Under the pieces are notes generated by a model. That model saw nothing but the letters and a program-made list of their open reading frames with translations, made no database searches and had not been told where the DNA came from. Made by a program: the position numbers and the translations under genes. 64,000 nt of DNA from Oceanispirochaeta sp963676905 (GTDB lineage: Bacteria > Spirochaetota > Spirochaetia > DSM-2461), in contig CAXXVE010000001.1 of assembly GCA_963676905.2 (NCBI GenBank), positions 2,232,001 through 2,296,000 of the forward strand. Direction: 5' to 3'. Positions 26,262 to 35,939 of the stretch are shown piece by piece. Every line of letters begins with the position of its first letter. The first letter of the stretch is position 1.

Positions 26262-28292
26262 TCAGCTGTTGTCCATAGGTCTTTCTATGGGGAAGTAGAT
26301 CCGGAAACAGACTCCCTCCCTTTCGGCACCCTCTCTGTCGGGGTCGAAATCAACGGCTCCACCCAGTTTTTCATTTATGGTTTTAAATATTATAAAGAGC
26401 CCCAGGCCCGTTCTTCCCTCATTTCTTCCGGTTGTTGTAAAGGGCTCAAACATATGTTCCTTTATCTCGGAGGGAATTCCCCTGCCGTTGTCCCGGTACT
26501 CGATCATACCGCTCATTCCTTCAAGCTCAAAGAGGCTGATTGTAATCTTCTTGTCGGAGTTTACTCCGGAAAATCCATGGTTCATGCTGTTGCTCAGCAG
26601 ATTGTTCATCACATGGTAAAAACTGCCCGGAAAGGAGTTGAGGGTTATCACATCCCCTTTCAGCTCTATCTGAATATTCTGCTGGCTGAACTGTATTCTG
26701 TGGGTCCGGATGATTTCTTCCATATATTCGTAGAGGTCGAAGGTCTGCCGTTCACCCGCTGTTTCATCGAAAGAGAGGTTTTTGAAACTGTCGATAAGGC
26801 TGGCTGTCTTTTTAAGATTTTTCCCAAGCAGGCTGCTTCCCTGGCCTATCCGTTCTAGAAAATCCTCCAGATCCTCCCGTGAGAGGGTTTCCTCTTTAAG
26901 CTGCCCCTCCAGTTTTCTTGTAAGGTCAATGATATAGCTTGATGCTGTAATTCCCACTCCAAGGGGTGTGTTTATTTCATGGGCAATTCCCGAAACAAGG
27001 GAACCCAGGGCGGCAAGGCGCTCTTTCTGGATCAGCTGCCTCTGAGTGTTTTGAAGCTTGACCATTGCATCATGGAGGGAGTCGTTGCTCTCCTTCAGTT
27101 CATGGGTCCTTGTGTCGACCCTCTTGTTCAGAGTCTCGTTGAGTGACTGCAGGGCGGCTTCTGTATCTTTCCGCTTCAGTACATTCCCGTGGAGGAAATA
27201 GATAAGGATCAGGAGGAATATAAAAGCCACGAGGATTACGGCTATCTCCGTATGGTATTCGTAGTAAAGGCTCTGGGGCAGGTTGATGATAATGCGGTCG
27301 GCCGGAAGGTCGACCATGGGAACCGAATACTTCAGAAGTTCTTTGAAGTCAAACATGTAGCGGTGGGGTGTCTCCCATTCAACGGGAATGTCGTCGGCAT
27401 CTTCTCCCTCCAGAATCCTCCTTGCCATGAGGCCGGCTTCTCTTCCCTGATCGAAGCCACGCATGACATAGCCTCCGAGGGTTCCATAGGGGAACTGAAA
27501 GTCCCAGCTTCCGAATACAGGAGCGTTTGACGCCTGGCATATTATTGAATTACTGAAGTTATACTCGTAGTAGTGACCCTCTTTGTCCCGCTGGAACAGA
27601 ATATTAAAGACAATAAAGTCATCTCCCAGGAGTTCCAGGTCCCTTGTCAGTTCATCCATGGTCAGGCCAGACCATATTTCAGTCTGGTCAAAATGATCAT
27701 TGCCGTATCCCGGCAGGATGGAGTTGAGCTTTTTCTGTATTGTCAGTCCGGTTACGGTCTGGTCAACGATACAGACAAGGTTTTTCTTCTCGGGGAAAAG
27801 CTGAATTATGAGATCAAGAGTGCCCTTGAAATTGTTCTCTTCACTGATTCCTGTAATATTTTCCATTCCCTCAAGTGTCACGGGATCAAGGAAATTGAGA
27901 CCTGTAAAAACGATGGGAATACTGCCGTAAAGTTCGCGGCGGTACTCCTTGAGAAAATTGAAAGCATTGTTATCCGCAACAATTATTAGGTCATAACTGG
28001 TCGTGGAGGCCTTCATCTTCAAATAATCTTTAATGCTTATCAGATATTCAGGTGAATAGTGCTTCTTGGTATCCATGTATTCCACATGGAGCTGGACACT
28101 GTCCCCCAGAACATCGAGGACTCCCTTTACAAGATCATCACTCCATTTGAACCCCTGGTGGTATGATTGAAGGAGAAGAACATTGGGGAGATCTTCCGGG
28201 AGGAGATGAATATTATCCTGGGCGGAGGCGGATCCACCGCATATCAGGGCTATCAAAAGTACTGCCGCGGCAGGAATCATGCGAAGGTTCAT
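26262..28292 (-). CDS. Histidine kinase with periplasmic ABC substrate-binding-like sensor domain
   Basis: A 676-residue protein if started at the ATG at 28292, which places a signal/anchor (MIPAAAVLLIALICGGSASA) at the N-terminus. An in-frame ATG at 28409 would add 39 residues of unlikely leader; no good ribosome binding site marks either. Residues about 30-335 resemble the ABC_sub_bind type periplasmic domain (NVLLLQSYHQGFKWSDDLVKGV). A membrane segment follows (about 350-368), then a coiled coil (about 374-426), then HisKA with H438 (SGIAHEINTPLG), N box NNLLSNSMNHG and DNGRG / TGLGL boxes. No response regulator is adjacent. It is likely to sense a ligand related to the downstream peptide transporter (inference). 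Confidence 0.85.
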   Translation of the reverse strand: MNLRMIPAAAVLLIALICGGSASAQDNIHLLPEDLPNVLLLQSYHQGFKWSDDLVKGVLDVLGDSVQLHVEYMDTKKHYSPEYLISIKDYLKMKASTTSYDLIIVADNNAFNFLKEYRRELYGSIPIVFTGLNFLDPVTLEGMENITGISEENNFKGTLDLIIQLFPEKKNLVCIVDQTVTGLTIQKKLNSILPGYGNDHFDQTEIWSGLTMDELTRDLELLGDDFIVFNILFQRDKEGHYYEYNFSNSIICQASNAPVFGSWDFQFPYGTLGGYVMRGFDQGREAGLMARRILEGEDADDIPVEWETPHRYMFDFKELLKYSVPMVDLPADRIIINLPQSLYYEYHTEIAVILVAFIFLLILIYFLHGNVLKRKDTEAALQSLNETLNKRVDTRTHELKESNDSLHDAMVKLQNTQRQLIQKERLAALGSLVSGIAHEINTPLGVGITASSYIIDLTRKLEGQLKEETLSREDLEDFLERIGQGSSLLGKNLKKTASLIDSFKNLSFDETAGERQTFDLYEYMEEIIRTHRIQFSQQNIQIELKGDVITLNSFPGSFYHVMNNLLSNSMNHGFSGVNSDKKITISLFELEGMSGMIEYRDNGRGIPSEIKEHMFEPFTTTGRNEGRTGLGLFIIFKTINEKLGGAVDFDPDREGAEREGVCFRIYFPIERPMDNS

Positions 28293-28420
28293 GGAACAAT
28301 TATACACATACTCGGGGCAAAAGGTGACAAAAAAGGGGATTTGAAGGGGCAATTTTGACAGAGGACGGTGAAAGGAGGCATAAAAGACTATATTGTCTGA
28401 AACAGGCATAGATATTTATC

Positions 28421-29608
28421 ATGAGGAGTACATTTTTGAAGAGAGCTGTTATAGGTATTCTGCTGCTGTTTTCTATATTCCCCGGGTCCCTCTTCTCTTA
28501 TGAGACAGCACCCCGGACTGTGGGTGAACTGATTCGTGAGTGGGATGGCGGACGGCCTCAGGAGGAGGATTCCCTTGTCCTTATCGGTTTTGATACGGGT
28601 GATGCGGGAGCCGGATCACTGGGGTCCTTCGGCAGCTATGCCGGATCAGGCAGATTTCAAGCTCTGGCCACTCTGGGCATAACACGCCGGGGGGATGACA
28701 TCTCGCTGTCCGAAGCTCCCTTTCTGGCGGTTCCGACCATGGAGGGGTTCAGATATATTAATCTGCGGATAAGCAGTTCAAAGCTCTCCGATGAGGATAT
28801 TGATGAAGATATCGCGGCCCCTGAAATGTATGCCTCTTTCTCCTTCAGCGACCTGAGTGTAAGTGTTCTTGTCACACCTGATAAAAGCGCCGTTTCAGAA
28901 ATTCTGAACCAGTATTTCCCGAAAGGGGACGCCCTGAACAGCTCATACGAGACCGTTGACTATGTAACACCGGATACTCTCTACACTTCGGGCTGGTCAG
29001 CAAATGTCACTTTTGCTGCATCATGGTTTCTGGGTGATGAGTTTGTACGGGTCGGGAGTTTTGACGGAAGGAGGATCTCAAGCTCCCTGGAGGGGCTCAT
29101 ATCGGAAGAGAGATACAGGCAGCTCCTCTATGATGCCCATTTGAAGTTCTATGATTCTCCCCCCCGGGGAGATGAGCCCTTTCCCTGGGACAGCGGCCCC
29201 TGGCACCAGAAGCGGGATGTCAGGTATACCCTGAACAGGCAGGGCGGACAGGCGGGGCTGAGGGCCCTTGTTCCCTGCTGGAGCAACTCTTCAAGGCGTT
29301 TTAATGTCGCAATCGATGCGGGGCCGGCTCCGGCTTCTCTTGTCCGTAACTCCTCCCTGACTCCTGATTTTGACAGGCTGAAGAGCCTTGAACCGGGGCT
29401 GGTGGATCTTGTTGCCTCTCCCGGCGGAGAGACTGTCTATACTGTTACCGCCGACAGGATCAACTGCTATGACAGCCTCTCCGGGAGCCTGCTGAAGACA
29501 ATCCGGTTTGAGGATCTGGAGTATGCCGGAAGGTGGAGCAAAATTATTATGGTTGAATCTGCCCTCGGCAGATATGTGGAGTCCTGGGAAAAAGCTCTGG
29601 AACCCTGA
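28421..29608 (+). CDS. Exported protein of unknown function
   Basis: A 395-residue protein with a signal peptide (about residues 1-27, ending GSLFS/YE). The mature protein has many aromatic and acidic residues and looks beta-rich. I recognise no family. The C-terminal part (LVASPGGETVYTVTADRINCYDSLSGSLL) resembles a single beta-propeller-like blade. It is divergent from the sensor kinase and about 130 bases from it. It has only a weak ribosome binding site. A periplasmic or surface role is inferred from the signal only. Confidence 0.65.
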   Translation: MRSTFLKRAVIGILLLFSIFPGSLFSYETAPRTVGELIREWDGGRPQEEDSLVLIGFDTGDAGAGSLGSFGSYAGSGRFQALATLGITRRGDDISLSEAPFLAVPTMEGFRYINLRISSSKLSDEDIDEDIAAPEMYASFSFSDLSVSVLVTPDKSAVSEILNQYFPKGDALNSSYETVDYVTPDTLYTSGWSANVTFAASWFLGDEFVRVGSFDGRRISSSLEGLISEERYRQLLYDAHLKFYDSPPRGDEPFPWDSGPWHQKRDVRYTLNRQGGQAGLRALVPCWSNSSRRFNVAIDAGPAPASLVRNSSLTPDFDRLKSLEPGLVDLVASPGGETVYTVTADRINCYDSLSGSLLKTIRFEDLEYAGRWSKIIMVESALGRYVESWEKALEP

Positions 29609-29760
29609 ACTCCGGCCTCTCCGGGCAAATAAAGGGGGTGGGGTATGCCGCAGTATAAGCAGAGGATTAAAATGCTGTTAAAAAACTGTTTAATTATTTG
29701 TATTGTAAGTAATAATAATGGTTGTTGATTACCTGTTGTTATTGTGGTAATGTGGCTCTT

Positions 29761-31082
29761 ATGAATATTTCAGTAATCGGAACAGGATACGTTGGACTTG
29801 TACAGGGAGTTATTCTGGCGGACTTCGGTCTGCAGGTAACTTGTATGGATGTGGATCAGAAAAAGATAGACCGGCTGAAGGTGGGAGAGGTTCCCATCTA
29901 CGAACCCGGTTTGTCGGAACTGATGCGCAAGAATGTTGAAGCCGGACGTCTGTCCTTTACTTCCGATATGAAGGAAGCTGTGGAAACAGCAGACTCCATC
30001 TTTATCGCCGTGGGAACTCCTCCCGCCGACGACGGCTCGGCGGACCTCAGGTATGTTCTGGCCGTGGCAAAGTCTATCGGAGAGTATCTGAACGGCTACA
30101 AGGTTGTTGTGGATAAATCCACGGTCCTGTTGGAACCGCCAGACTGGTGAAAGAGACCATTCAGAAGGAACTTGATGCCAGGGGCGTCGACCTTGAGTTC
30201 GATGTAGCCTCGAACCCCGAGTTCTTAAGAGAGGGCAAGGCCGTCAATGACTGCCAGCGCCCTGACAGGGTTGTTCTGGGTACAGATTCAGAACGGGCCA
30301 GAGATCTTCTCAAGAAGGTCTACAATGTACTCTATATCAACCAGACACCCTTTATATTTACAGAAATCGAAACAGCCGAGCTGATTAAATATGCCTCCAA
30401 CGCCTTTCTTGCCGTAAAAATCTCCTTTATTAATGAAATTGCCCTCCTCGCTGAGAAGGTGGGAGCCAATGTGCAGGAGGTTGCCCGGGCCATGGGAATG
30501 GACGGCCGGATCAGCCCCAAATTTCTCCACGCCGGTCCCGGTTACGGCGGCAGCTGCTTCCCGAAAGACACCAAGGCTGTGGCGGATATTGCCCGGAAAC
30601 ACGGAGAAGAGACTCTGGTTATCGAGGCAGCCATCAAGGCCAATGAGAAGCAGAAAACAAGAATGGTCGATAAGATTGCAGGCAGCATGGGTGAGCTGGA
30701 AGACAGAACCATTGCGGTCCTGGGACTCTCCTTTAAACCCGATACCGATGATATGCGGGACGCCCCGGCCCTGACCATACTTGAGGGACTTGCCGGCAAG
30801 GGCGCCCAGATAAAGGCTTTCTGTCCCCAGGGAATCGAGGAAGCCAAGTGGCGCCTTGAGAAGATTGAAAATCAGGTGACCTACTGCCACGATGAGTACG
30901 AGGCCCTTAAAAATGCCGATGCCCTTGTTATAATGACCGAGTGGAACCAGTTCCGGGGACTGAACCTGGAGCGTGCGGCCAAACTGATGAAGGGGGATTT
31001 CCTGTTCGACCTGCGAAACATTTTCGCCAAGGACGAACAGGTGAGGGAGCTCTTTCAGTACAGACCCGTGGGACGCAGCTGA
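29761..31082 (+). pseudogene. ugd: UDP-glucose 6-dehydrogenase, interrupted by a one-base frameshift
   Basis: The first part (29761-30126) encodes the NAD-binding half: MNISVIGTGYVGLVQG and FIAVGTPP, ending VVVDKSTV. The family then continues PVGTARLVKE. Here the reading frame moves by one base at about 30126-30129 (a C missing from a CCC run), and the original frame meets a stop at 30148-30150. The second part (to 31082) has the C-terminal half with catalytic cysteine in GYGGSCFPKDT. With the base restored the gene would encode 440 residues, a normal length. Neither half alone should be active. A sequencing error at a homopolymer is the main alternative. It makes UDP-glucuronate for surface polysaccharide. 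Confidence 0.85.
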
Positions 31083-31101
31083 TTCATCCTGCTCTGTATC
31101 C

Positions 31102-31132
31102 CTGAATCAGGCGGAAGCTCTGCCTGATTCAG
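31102..31132. terminator. Perfect 11-base-pair hairpin downstream of ugd
   Basis: CTGAATCAGGC (31102-31112) pairs perfectly with GCCTGATTCAG (31122-31132) around a nine-base loop. It has no T-run and stands directly before the stronger bidirectional terminator. Confidence 0.6.
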
Positions 31133-31137
31133 AGTAT

Positions 31138-31179
31138 AAAAAATCCTGCCTTCCGGAGTCCGGCGGCAGGATTTTTTTT
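31138..31179. terminator. Bidirectional terminator between ugd and the ABC-F gene
   Basis: AAAAAATCCTGCC (31138-31150) pairs with GGCAGGATTTTTT (31165-31177), the T-run continuing to 31179. T-rich tails occur on both strands, which suits the convergent genes on either side. An inner CCGG/CCGG pair extends the stem. Confidence 0.9.
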
Positions 31180-31212
31180 GCAGTTGAATTCAATCAGTGC
31201 AGGAAAGGAACT

Positions 31213-33180
31213 CTAGCCTGTCAGCAGGGCCAGCTCTTCTGCGGCCTCTTCCCAGGCTTCGGTAAGCTCTGTCTGTTTGTCTTCAAGTTCAGAAATCTTC
31301 TGTCCCACGGCCCTGGCCTTGTCGGGATCTGAGTATACCTCGGGGGTTCCCAGTTTCTCCTGTTCTGAGGCAAGGGCTGTTTCACACTCTTCAAGTTCTT
31401 CAAGGAGCTGGGTCTCCCGCCGTTCAAGGCGTCTGATATCCGCTTTGAGTTTCTTCTCCTCATCCCGGCTCAGTCTGGCTGTGTTATCGGAATCTCCTGT
31501 AAAGGCCGCATCCGGTCCCGTTGCTTCGGCTGAGTCCCCCCCTGAGGCAGGGGCATCTTCAGAGGCTCGGCTCTCCTTCTTCCACCTGTAGTAGGCGTAG
31601 TCTCCGTCAAAATATTCCGCCTTTCCAGGGGTGAGTTCCAGAACCGATTTTGCCAGAGCTTCGATAAAGTATCTGTCGTGGGATACGAAGACAAGTGTAC
31701 CGTCATACCCCTTCAGGGCATCCAGAAGAACATCCTTGGAGGTCAGGTCCAGATGGTTTGTGGGCTCGTCCATTACCAGAAGGTTCACAGGTTCCAAAAG
31801 GAGTTTGAGAAGAGCCAGACGGTTTTTCTCTCCACCGCTCAACACGGCGCACTTCTTGTAAATGTCGTCGTCGGAGAAGAGAAAGGCACCCAGCATGCCT
31901 CTCAGTTTGGGGATCAGTTCGGTGGGGGCTTCGTCCTCCAGGGTTTCCAGAACCGACTTGTTCGGGTCAAGGACCAGCTCCTGGTCCTGGCTGAAGTAGC
32001 CGATCTTTACATCGGTCCCCGGTTTCATGGTTCCTGTAAAGTCCGTATCCTCACCGCTTATAATCCTCATAAGGGTGGACTTTCCGGCGCCGTTGACTCC
32101 CGCCAGGTTCAGACGGTCTCCCTTGGCAATCTCCAGATTGATATCATTCAGGACATGGTGGTCGCCGTAGGACTTGTTCACTCCCTCCAGGGTAAGTACC
32201 TTCCGCCCGGAGTGGGGGGGAGGGGGAAAGTGAAAGTGCATCTTCCGCATGGACGAGGGGAGTTCAATAATCTCCATCTTCTCCAGCATCTTTACACGGC
32301 TCTGTACCTGTGCCGCCTTACTGTCTTTGTAACGGAAACGGCGGATGAAATCTTCAATCCTTGCAATCTCCTCCTGCTGCTGTTTCCAGGAGGCTTCCAG
32401 CTGTTCCAGCTCCAGTTTCCGCCGGGCTTCATAGGCCGAGTAGTTTCCCTTATAGATCTTAAGGGCACCCTGAAAGAGTTCAGCGGTCTCTTTTGTCACC
32501 TGATCGAGGAAGTAGCGGTCATGGGATACCACAAGAACGCCGCCGGGGAATTTCTGAAGAAATTCCTCAAGCCAGTCCCTGGCTTCCAGGTCAAGGTAGT
32601 TTGTAGGTTCGTCAAGAAGAAGGATATCAGGCATCTCAAGGAGTATCCGGGCCAGGGCGATGCGCATCTGCCATCCTCCGGAAAAGGTGGATGTCTCCTT
32701 CTCAAGGTCCTCAGTTTTGAATCCAAGACCCAGGAGGACTCGGTAGATCATAGCCTCTCTTTCATAGTAGCCGCTGGCTGTAATCTTCTCCTGTATATCA
32801 TGGTGCCGTTCGGCAAGGCCCTCGAGGGTTTTCTCGCCGAGAGAGGGATGGGCCATCCGCTCGGCAAGGTCCATTGCCTCATTTTCGAGTTCCCTGATAT
32901 GGTCGTAGGCCCGTTCAACCTCGCTTCTGAGGCTGCGGTCCCTGAAACGGAGCCCCGACTGGGGCAGGTAGCCGATTCTTGCATTCCGGCTCTGGGAGCG
33001 GTCTCCCGTGTCGGCTGTAATTTCGCCGCAGATCACCTTCATAAAGGTTGTCTTGCCGCTTCCGTTGGCTCCCGCAAGGGCGACCCGGGATGTATTGGAA
33101 AGGTTGAGATGGATGTTTTTGAGAATATCCCTGTCACCGAAGGCCAGGGATACTCCGCTCAGCTGGACAAAAGCATTCAT
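31213..33180 (-). CDS. ABC-F family ATPase (ribosome-associated type)
   Basis: A 655-residue protein with two ABC domains and no membrane segments. Walker A motifs are GANGSGKT (37-44) and GVNGAGKST (about 350); signatures are FSGGWQMR and LSGGEKNR; Walker B motifs are LLLDEPTNYLD and LVMDEPTNHLD. The interdomain linker (about 240-320) is charged and helical, as in ABC-F proteins that act on the ribosome. An acidic, alanine-rich low-complexity stretch and a C-terminal coiled coil follow, similar to YdiF/Uup-type members. A role in translation or antibiotic protection is family knowledge, not shown here. It follows the SH3 lipoprotein gene by five bases. Confidence 0.9.
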   Translation of the reverse strand: MNAFVQLSGVSLAFGDRDILKNIHLNLSNTSRVALAGANGSGKTTFMKVICGEITADTGDRSQSRNARIGYLPQSGLRFRDRSLRSEVERAYDHIRELENEAMDLAERMAHPSLGEKTLEGLAERHHDIQEKITASGYYEREAMIYRVLLGLGFKTEDLEKETSTFSGGWQMRIALARILLEMPDILLLDEPTNYLDLEARDWLEEFLQKFPGGVLVVSHDRYFLDQVTKETAELFQGALKIYKGNYSAYEARRKLELEQLEASWKQQQEEIARIEDFIRRFRYKDSKAAQVQSRVKMLEKMEIIELPSSMRKMHFHFPPPPHSGRKVLTLEGVNKSYGDHHVLNDINLEIAKGDRLNLAGVNGAGKSTLMRIISGEDTDFTGTMKPGTDVKIGYFSQDQELVLDPNKSVLETLEDEAPTELIPKLRGMLGAFLFSDDDIYKKCAVLSGGEKNRLALLKLLLEPVNLLVMDEPTNHLDLTSKDVLLDALKGYDGTLVFVSHDRYFIEALAKSVLELTPGKAEYFDGDYAYYRWKKESRASEDAPASGGDSAEATGPDAAFTGDSDNTARLSRDEEKKLKADIRRLERRETQLLEELEECETALASEQEKLGTPEVYSDPDKARAVGQKISELEDKQTELTEAWEEAAEELALLTG

Positions 33181-33185
33181 TCTGG

Positions 33186-34670
33186 TCAGCCGGCTCCCTG
33201 GAGAAGTTCTTCTGAAGAATCAGAATCCTCTGCTGCGGGGACGGCGGAAAGGGGCTCTGCTGCAGGTGCCGCGGAGATGATCTCCACTTCAGGGGCTGCT
33301 TCATCTGGTTCAGTTGCAGGCAGGCTGCCTTCTGCAGAATCAGCTCCCTCTTCGGTTCCCTCTTCAGGAACCAGGGCGGTTTTGTCCGGGAAGGTAAAGA
33401 ACATCTGTATAGGGCTGAAGAACTGATCGCTTGTAACCACACGATCCACAATATAACGGCTGTTGACGTAGAGGAGGCTGACGCCCCTGTCTCTCATGGT
33501 ATAGAGGAAGTCGGCTGTCTCTCCGCTTTCAAAGTTGAATGTGATGACACCGTCATATGTGCTGCGTATAGCCTCTGCCGGAAAGTTCCGGAAGCTTACA
33601 TAACCGCTGTTTCCTGCACTGACGGAAAGGACCTGCTGGCTTATCAGAGAGGACTTGTCAATCCATGTGAACCGTCCGGCGTTTTCAAAGAGAATCGTTC
33701 CGTAGGCGTTGCTGGACACCTCCGGTCCCCTGTCAATAAACTCCTGAAGCATATTGTCCCGGCGCTCCCGTTCCCGGGCGACAATGGTTTCAACATCTTC
33801 ATTGAGCCGTACAAAGGCCTGGCTGATCTCCATCCCGTCGTACTTGAACTGTGCGGAGATAAAGCGGTCCGAGGTTATTGTTATCCTGAAACTGGTTCCG
33901 GCGAAGTCATAGCGGTTAGCTCCGATTCTTGTCACTCTTGTAAAGGTCTCGTTCAGTTCCTTGTCGAAGGTCTTCAGGGTAATCGTCATGTTTTCAAGGT
34001 CTGCAAAGAGACCGTATTCGGGGCGGAAGCTCGCTAGGTCAATCTGACGTTTGCGGATCATATCCTGGTAGGTGTCGGGGTGCCATGAGGTGCTGAAAAA
34101 TGCATCCAGAAGGGGATCGCTGTTGTCCCTCTGGTTCTGGACTACCATCTCCTGCTGATCGTTCAGGCTGTATACAGTAAGCATGGCGTCAAAAACATAA
34201 CCTTCCACGCCGTCATCGGTAAGCACTGTGTACCAGTAGCCTTCAAAGCGGCCTACCTGTTCCTTTTCTCCCCGGCCGAGGACCTTGATCTCCTGGTTCT
34301 CCCTGAGCTTGTAAATCCTCTGGTTGGATGTGCTGGGGCCGCCTCTCATGGGCAGGCCCTGGCTGTTGGAGTAGGCATACATATGAAAGTATTCACTGTA
34401 GTTTTCGGCATAGGCCTCGGCATCCGCGGCTTTTTCGAAGAACCGGACTCTCCATGTGGGGAGCTCGAAACGGTCCTTTGTTCCTCTGATCTGAAGTATG
34501 TAGGTCTCTCTGATTCTTGATTCCTCGAGGACTTCGGTGATCATTCCGTTGGTCAGCCCGTCCTCTTCGGACCAGAGGACAACCCCATACCCCAGTTTCC
34601 GGGAGCAGGATGTGGCGGATATCATCAATATAATAAGGAGCAGAAAAAGTCTGCCTTTCTGAATTCTCAT
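33186..34670 (-). CDS. Lipoprotein with bacterial SH3-like domain
   Basis: A 494-residue lipoprotein. The signal peptide ends in a lipobox at C22 (ISATSCS). Residues about 100-170 form a bacterial SH3-type domain (LPMRGGPSTSNQRIYKLRENQEIKVLGRG ... WYTVLTDDGVEGYVF), which usually binds cell wall or peptides. The middle is beta-rich and unrecognised. The last roughly 65 residues are a Glu/Ala/Pro/Ser-rich, probably disordered tail. Spirochaetes carry several lipoproteins of this type. It is co-transcribed with the ABC-F gene. The start is supported by GAGG seven bases upstream. Confidence 0.75.
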   Translation of the reverse strand: MRIQKGRLFLLLIILMISATSCSRKLGYGVVLWSEEDGLTNGMITEVLEESRIRETYILQIRGTKDRFELPTWRVRFFEKAADAEAYAENYSEYFHMYAYSNSQGLPMRGGPSTSNQRIYKLRENQEIKVLGRGEKEQVGRFEGYWYTVLTDDGVEGYVFDAMLTVYSLNDQQEMVVQNQRDNSDPLLDAFFSTSWHPDTYQDMIRKRQIDLASFRPEYGLFADLENMTITLKTFDKELNETFTRVTRIGANRYDFAGTSFRITITSDRFISAQFKYDGMEISQAFVRLNEDVETIVARERERRDNMLQEFIDRGPEVSSNAYGTILFENAGRFTWIDKSSLISQQVLSVSAGNSGYVSFRNFPAEAIRSTYDGVITFNFESGETADFLYTMRDRGVSLLYVNSRYIVDRVVTSDQFFSPIQMFFTFPDKTALVPEEGTEEGADSAEGSLPATEPDEAAPEVEIISAAPAAEPLSAVPAAEDSDSSEELLQGAG

Positions 34671-34778
34671 AGTAAAACCTCATAAAGGGGGAGTTGATCT
34701 TAGTTTAGAAGCCAGTGTAGCCCAAGATAGTAAAATTGTCTATTTCCCATAAAGAATAGAGGGGGCTATAATGGGCGG

Positions 34779-35888
34779 ATGGCAGACAAGTATTTTACAG
34801 CACTGGATATCGGCGCCGGACAGGGCGCCAAGATAGGGTTCTTCACACCTGAAGGGGAACTGGCTTCCGAAACTCTTATGGGAATTGAAGAGTACAGGCT
34901 TGATTTTGATGATTTCGCATCGGTTCTGGCCGGCCGGATCAGGGAGTCCCTGCCTCCTCATGGAAAGATGCTCTCACTGGGTATAGCATCGGCGGGCATC
35001 CTCAACTCCGACGGCGGATTCCAGCTCTTTGCCAACTGTGCCCGGTATAACGGGTTTAACCTGAGAAAGGCCATGGAACAGGAATTTGATCTTCCCGCCG
35101 CCATAGACAATGACGCTAACACCGGGGCTCTCGCGGAGTGGTCGGTTCTGAAGATGGAGCTCCTCTACTGGGTCTTCGGCGGGGGCTGGGGCGGGGCATG
35201 GATCAGCGAGGATGGCACCGTGCAGCATCCCGCCCACGGCTGGGACGGCCGGGATGGTTCTCTCCACTTTACAAATGAGCCTGGTTATGCCATTCCCCTG
35301 TCCAAGCACAGGCTGCGTCTGCTCTTCCTCGAAGTGGGGGCCTCTTTTGAGCTCTTTGAGCAGTATCTGGCGGAAGATCCTGATCTCTCTGAATCTGTTT
35401 TGACAGGACCCGGGGGAGATGGGGAGAGTCTGCGGGCTGAGGTTATCCTCTCGGGCCCGGGGCGGTGCCGCCTCTTCCGCGCCATAGTGGGGGATGATAC
35501 CTTCTATGAACGCTTTCTTGACATCCATGAGCTGAAGCAGATCAATGATCCAAGCATCGCCGGGCAGCATATCAGCAAGCTCTCCAATATGAGGGTGGAG
35601 TCGGCCATCAATACGGACCGCCTCTATGGCAAGATTCTGGCTGAGGCGGCAAGATGCATGTTCAAATCAGCCGCCGGTGACGGTCTCCGCAGCGATATTC
35701 CGATTTTTCTGGGCGGGAAGCCCAGTTACGCGCTTCCCTATTTTGGCCCCTCCTGTCAGCGGGTGCTTGGAAAGATGGGGATTATGAGCTATCTCCGTCC
35801 CTCGGTTCTGGATGAAAAGAACCTCAATGCCAATCTTGTAGGAGCGTCGGTTCTGGCACGGCGGGCTTACAACTCCCGTTCTATATAA
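34779..35888 (+). CDS. ROK-like sugar kinase or regulator, divergent
   Basis: A 369-residue protein of the actin-like ATPase superfamily, closest to ROK proteins. It has an N-terminal phosphate motif (ALDIGAGQGAKIG) and AIDNDANTGALAEW, which contains the ROK catalytic aspartate. GGGWGGAWISEDGTV matches the second phosphate loop. The cysteine-rich zinc motif (CxCGxxGC) of typical ROK members is absent, and the central region is longer and more divergent. No HTH domain is present, so a kinase is more likely than a repressor. Substrate unknown. It is divergent from the SH3 lipoprotein gene. Confidence 0.65.
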   Translation: MADKYFTALDIGAGQGAKIGFFTPEGELASETLMGIEEYRLDFDDFASVLAGRIRESLPPHGKMLSLGIASAGILNSDGGFQLFANCARYNGFNLRKAMEQEFDLPAAIDNDANTGALAEWSVLKMELLYWVFGGGWGGAWISEDGTVQHPAHGWDGRDGSLHFTNEPGYAIPLSKHRLRLLFLEVGASFELFEQYLAEDPDLSESVLTGPGGDGESLRAEVILSGPGRCRLFRAIVGDDTFYERFLDIHELKQINDPSIAGQHISKLSNMRVESAINTDRLYGKILAEAARCMFKSAAGDGLRSDIPIFLGGKPSYALPYFGPSCQRVLGKMGIMSYLRPSVLDEKNLNANLVGASVLARRAYNSRSI

Positions 35889-35939
35889 GTAAGAATTCTT
35901 CTCCGATCTGTTTTACAATAATAGAAGTAGGAGAAGAAT

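Noticed and set aside
31678..33426. A 582-residue open frame opposite the ABC-F gene
   Set aside because: It is a shadow of the ABC-F coding strand; no ribosome binding site and no domain.
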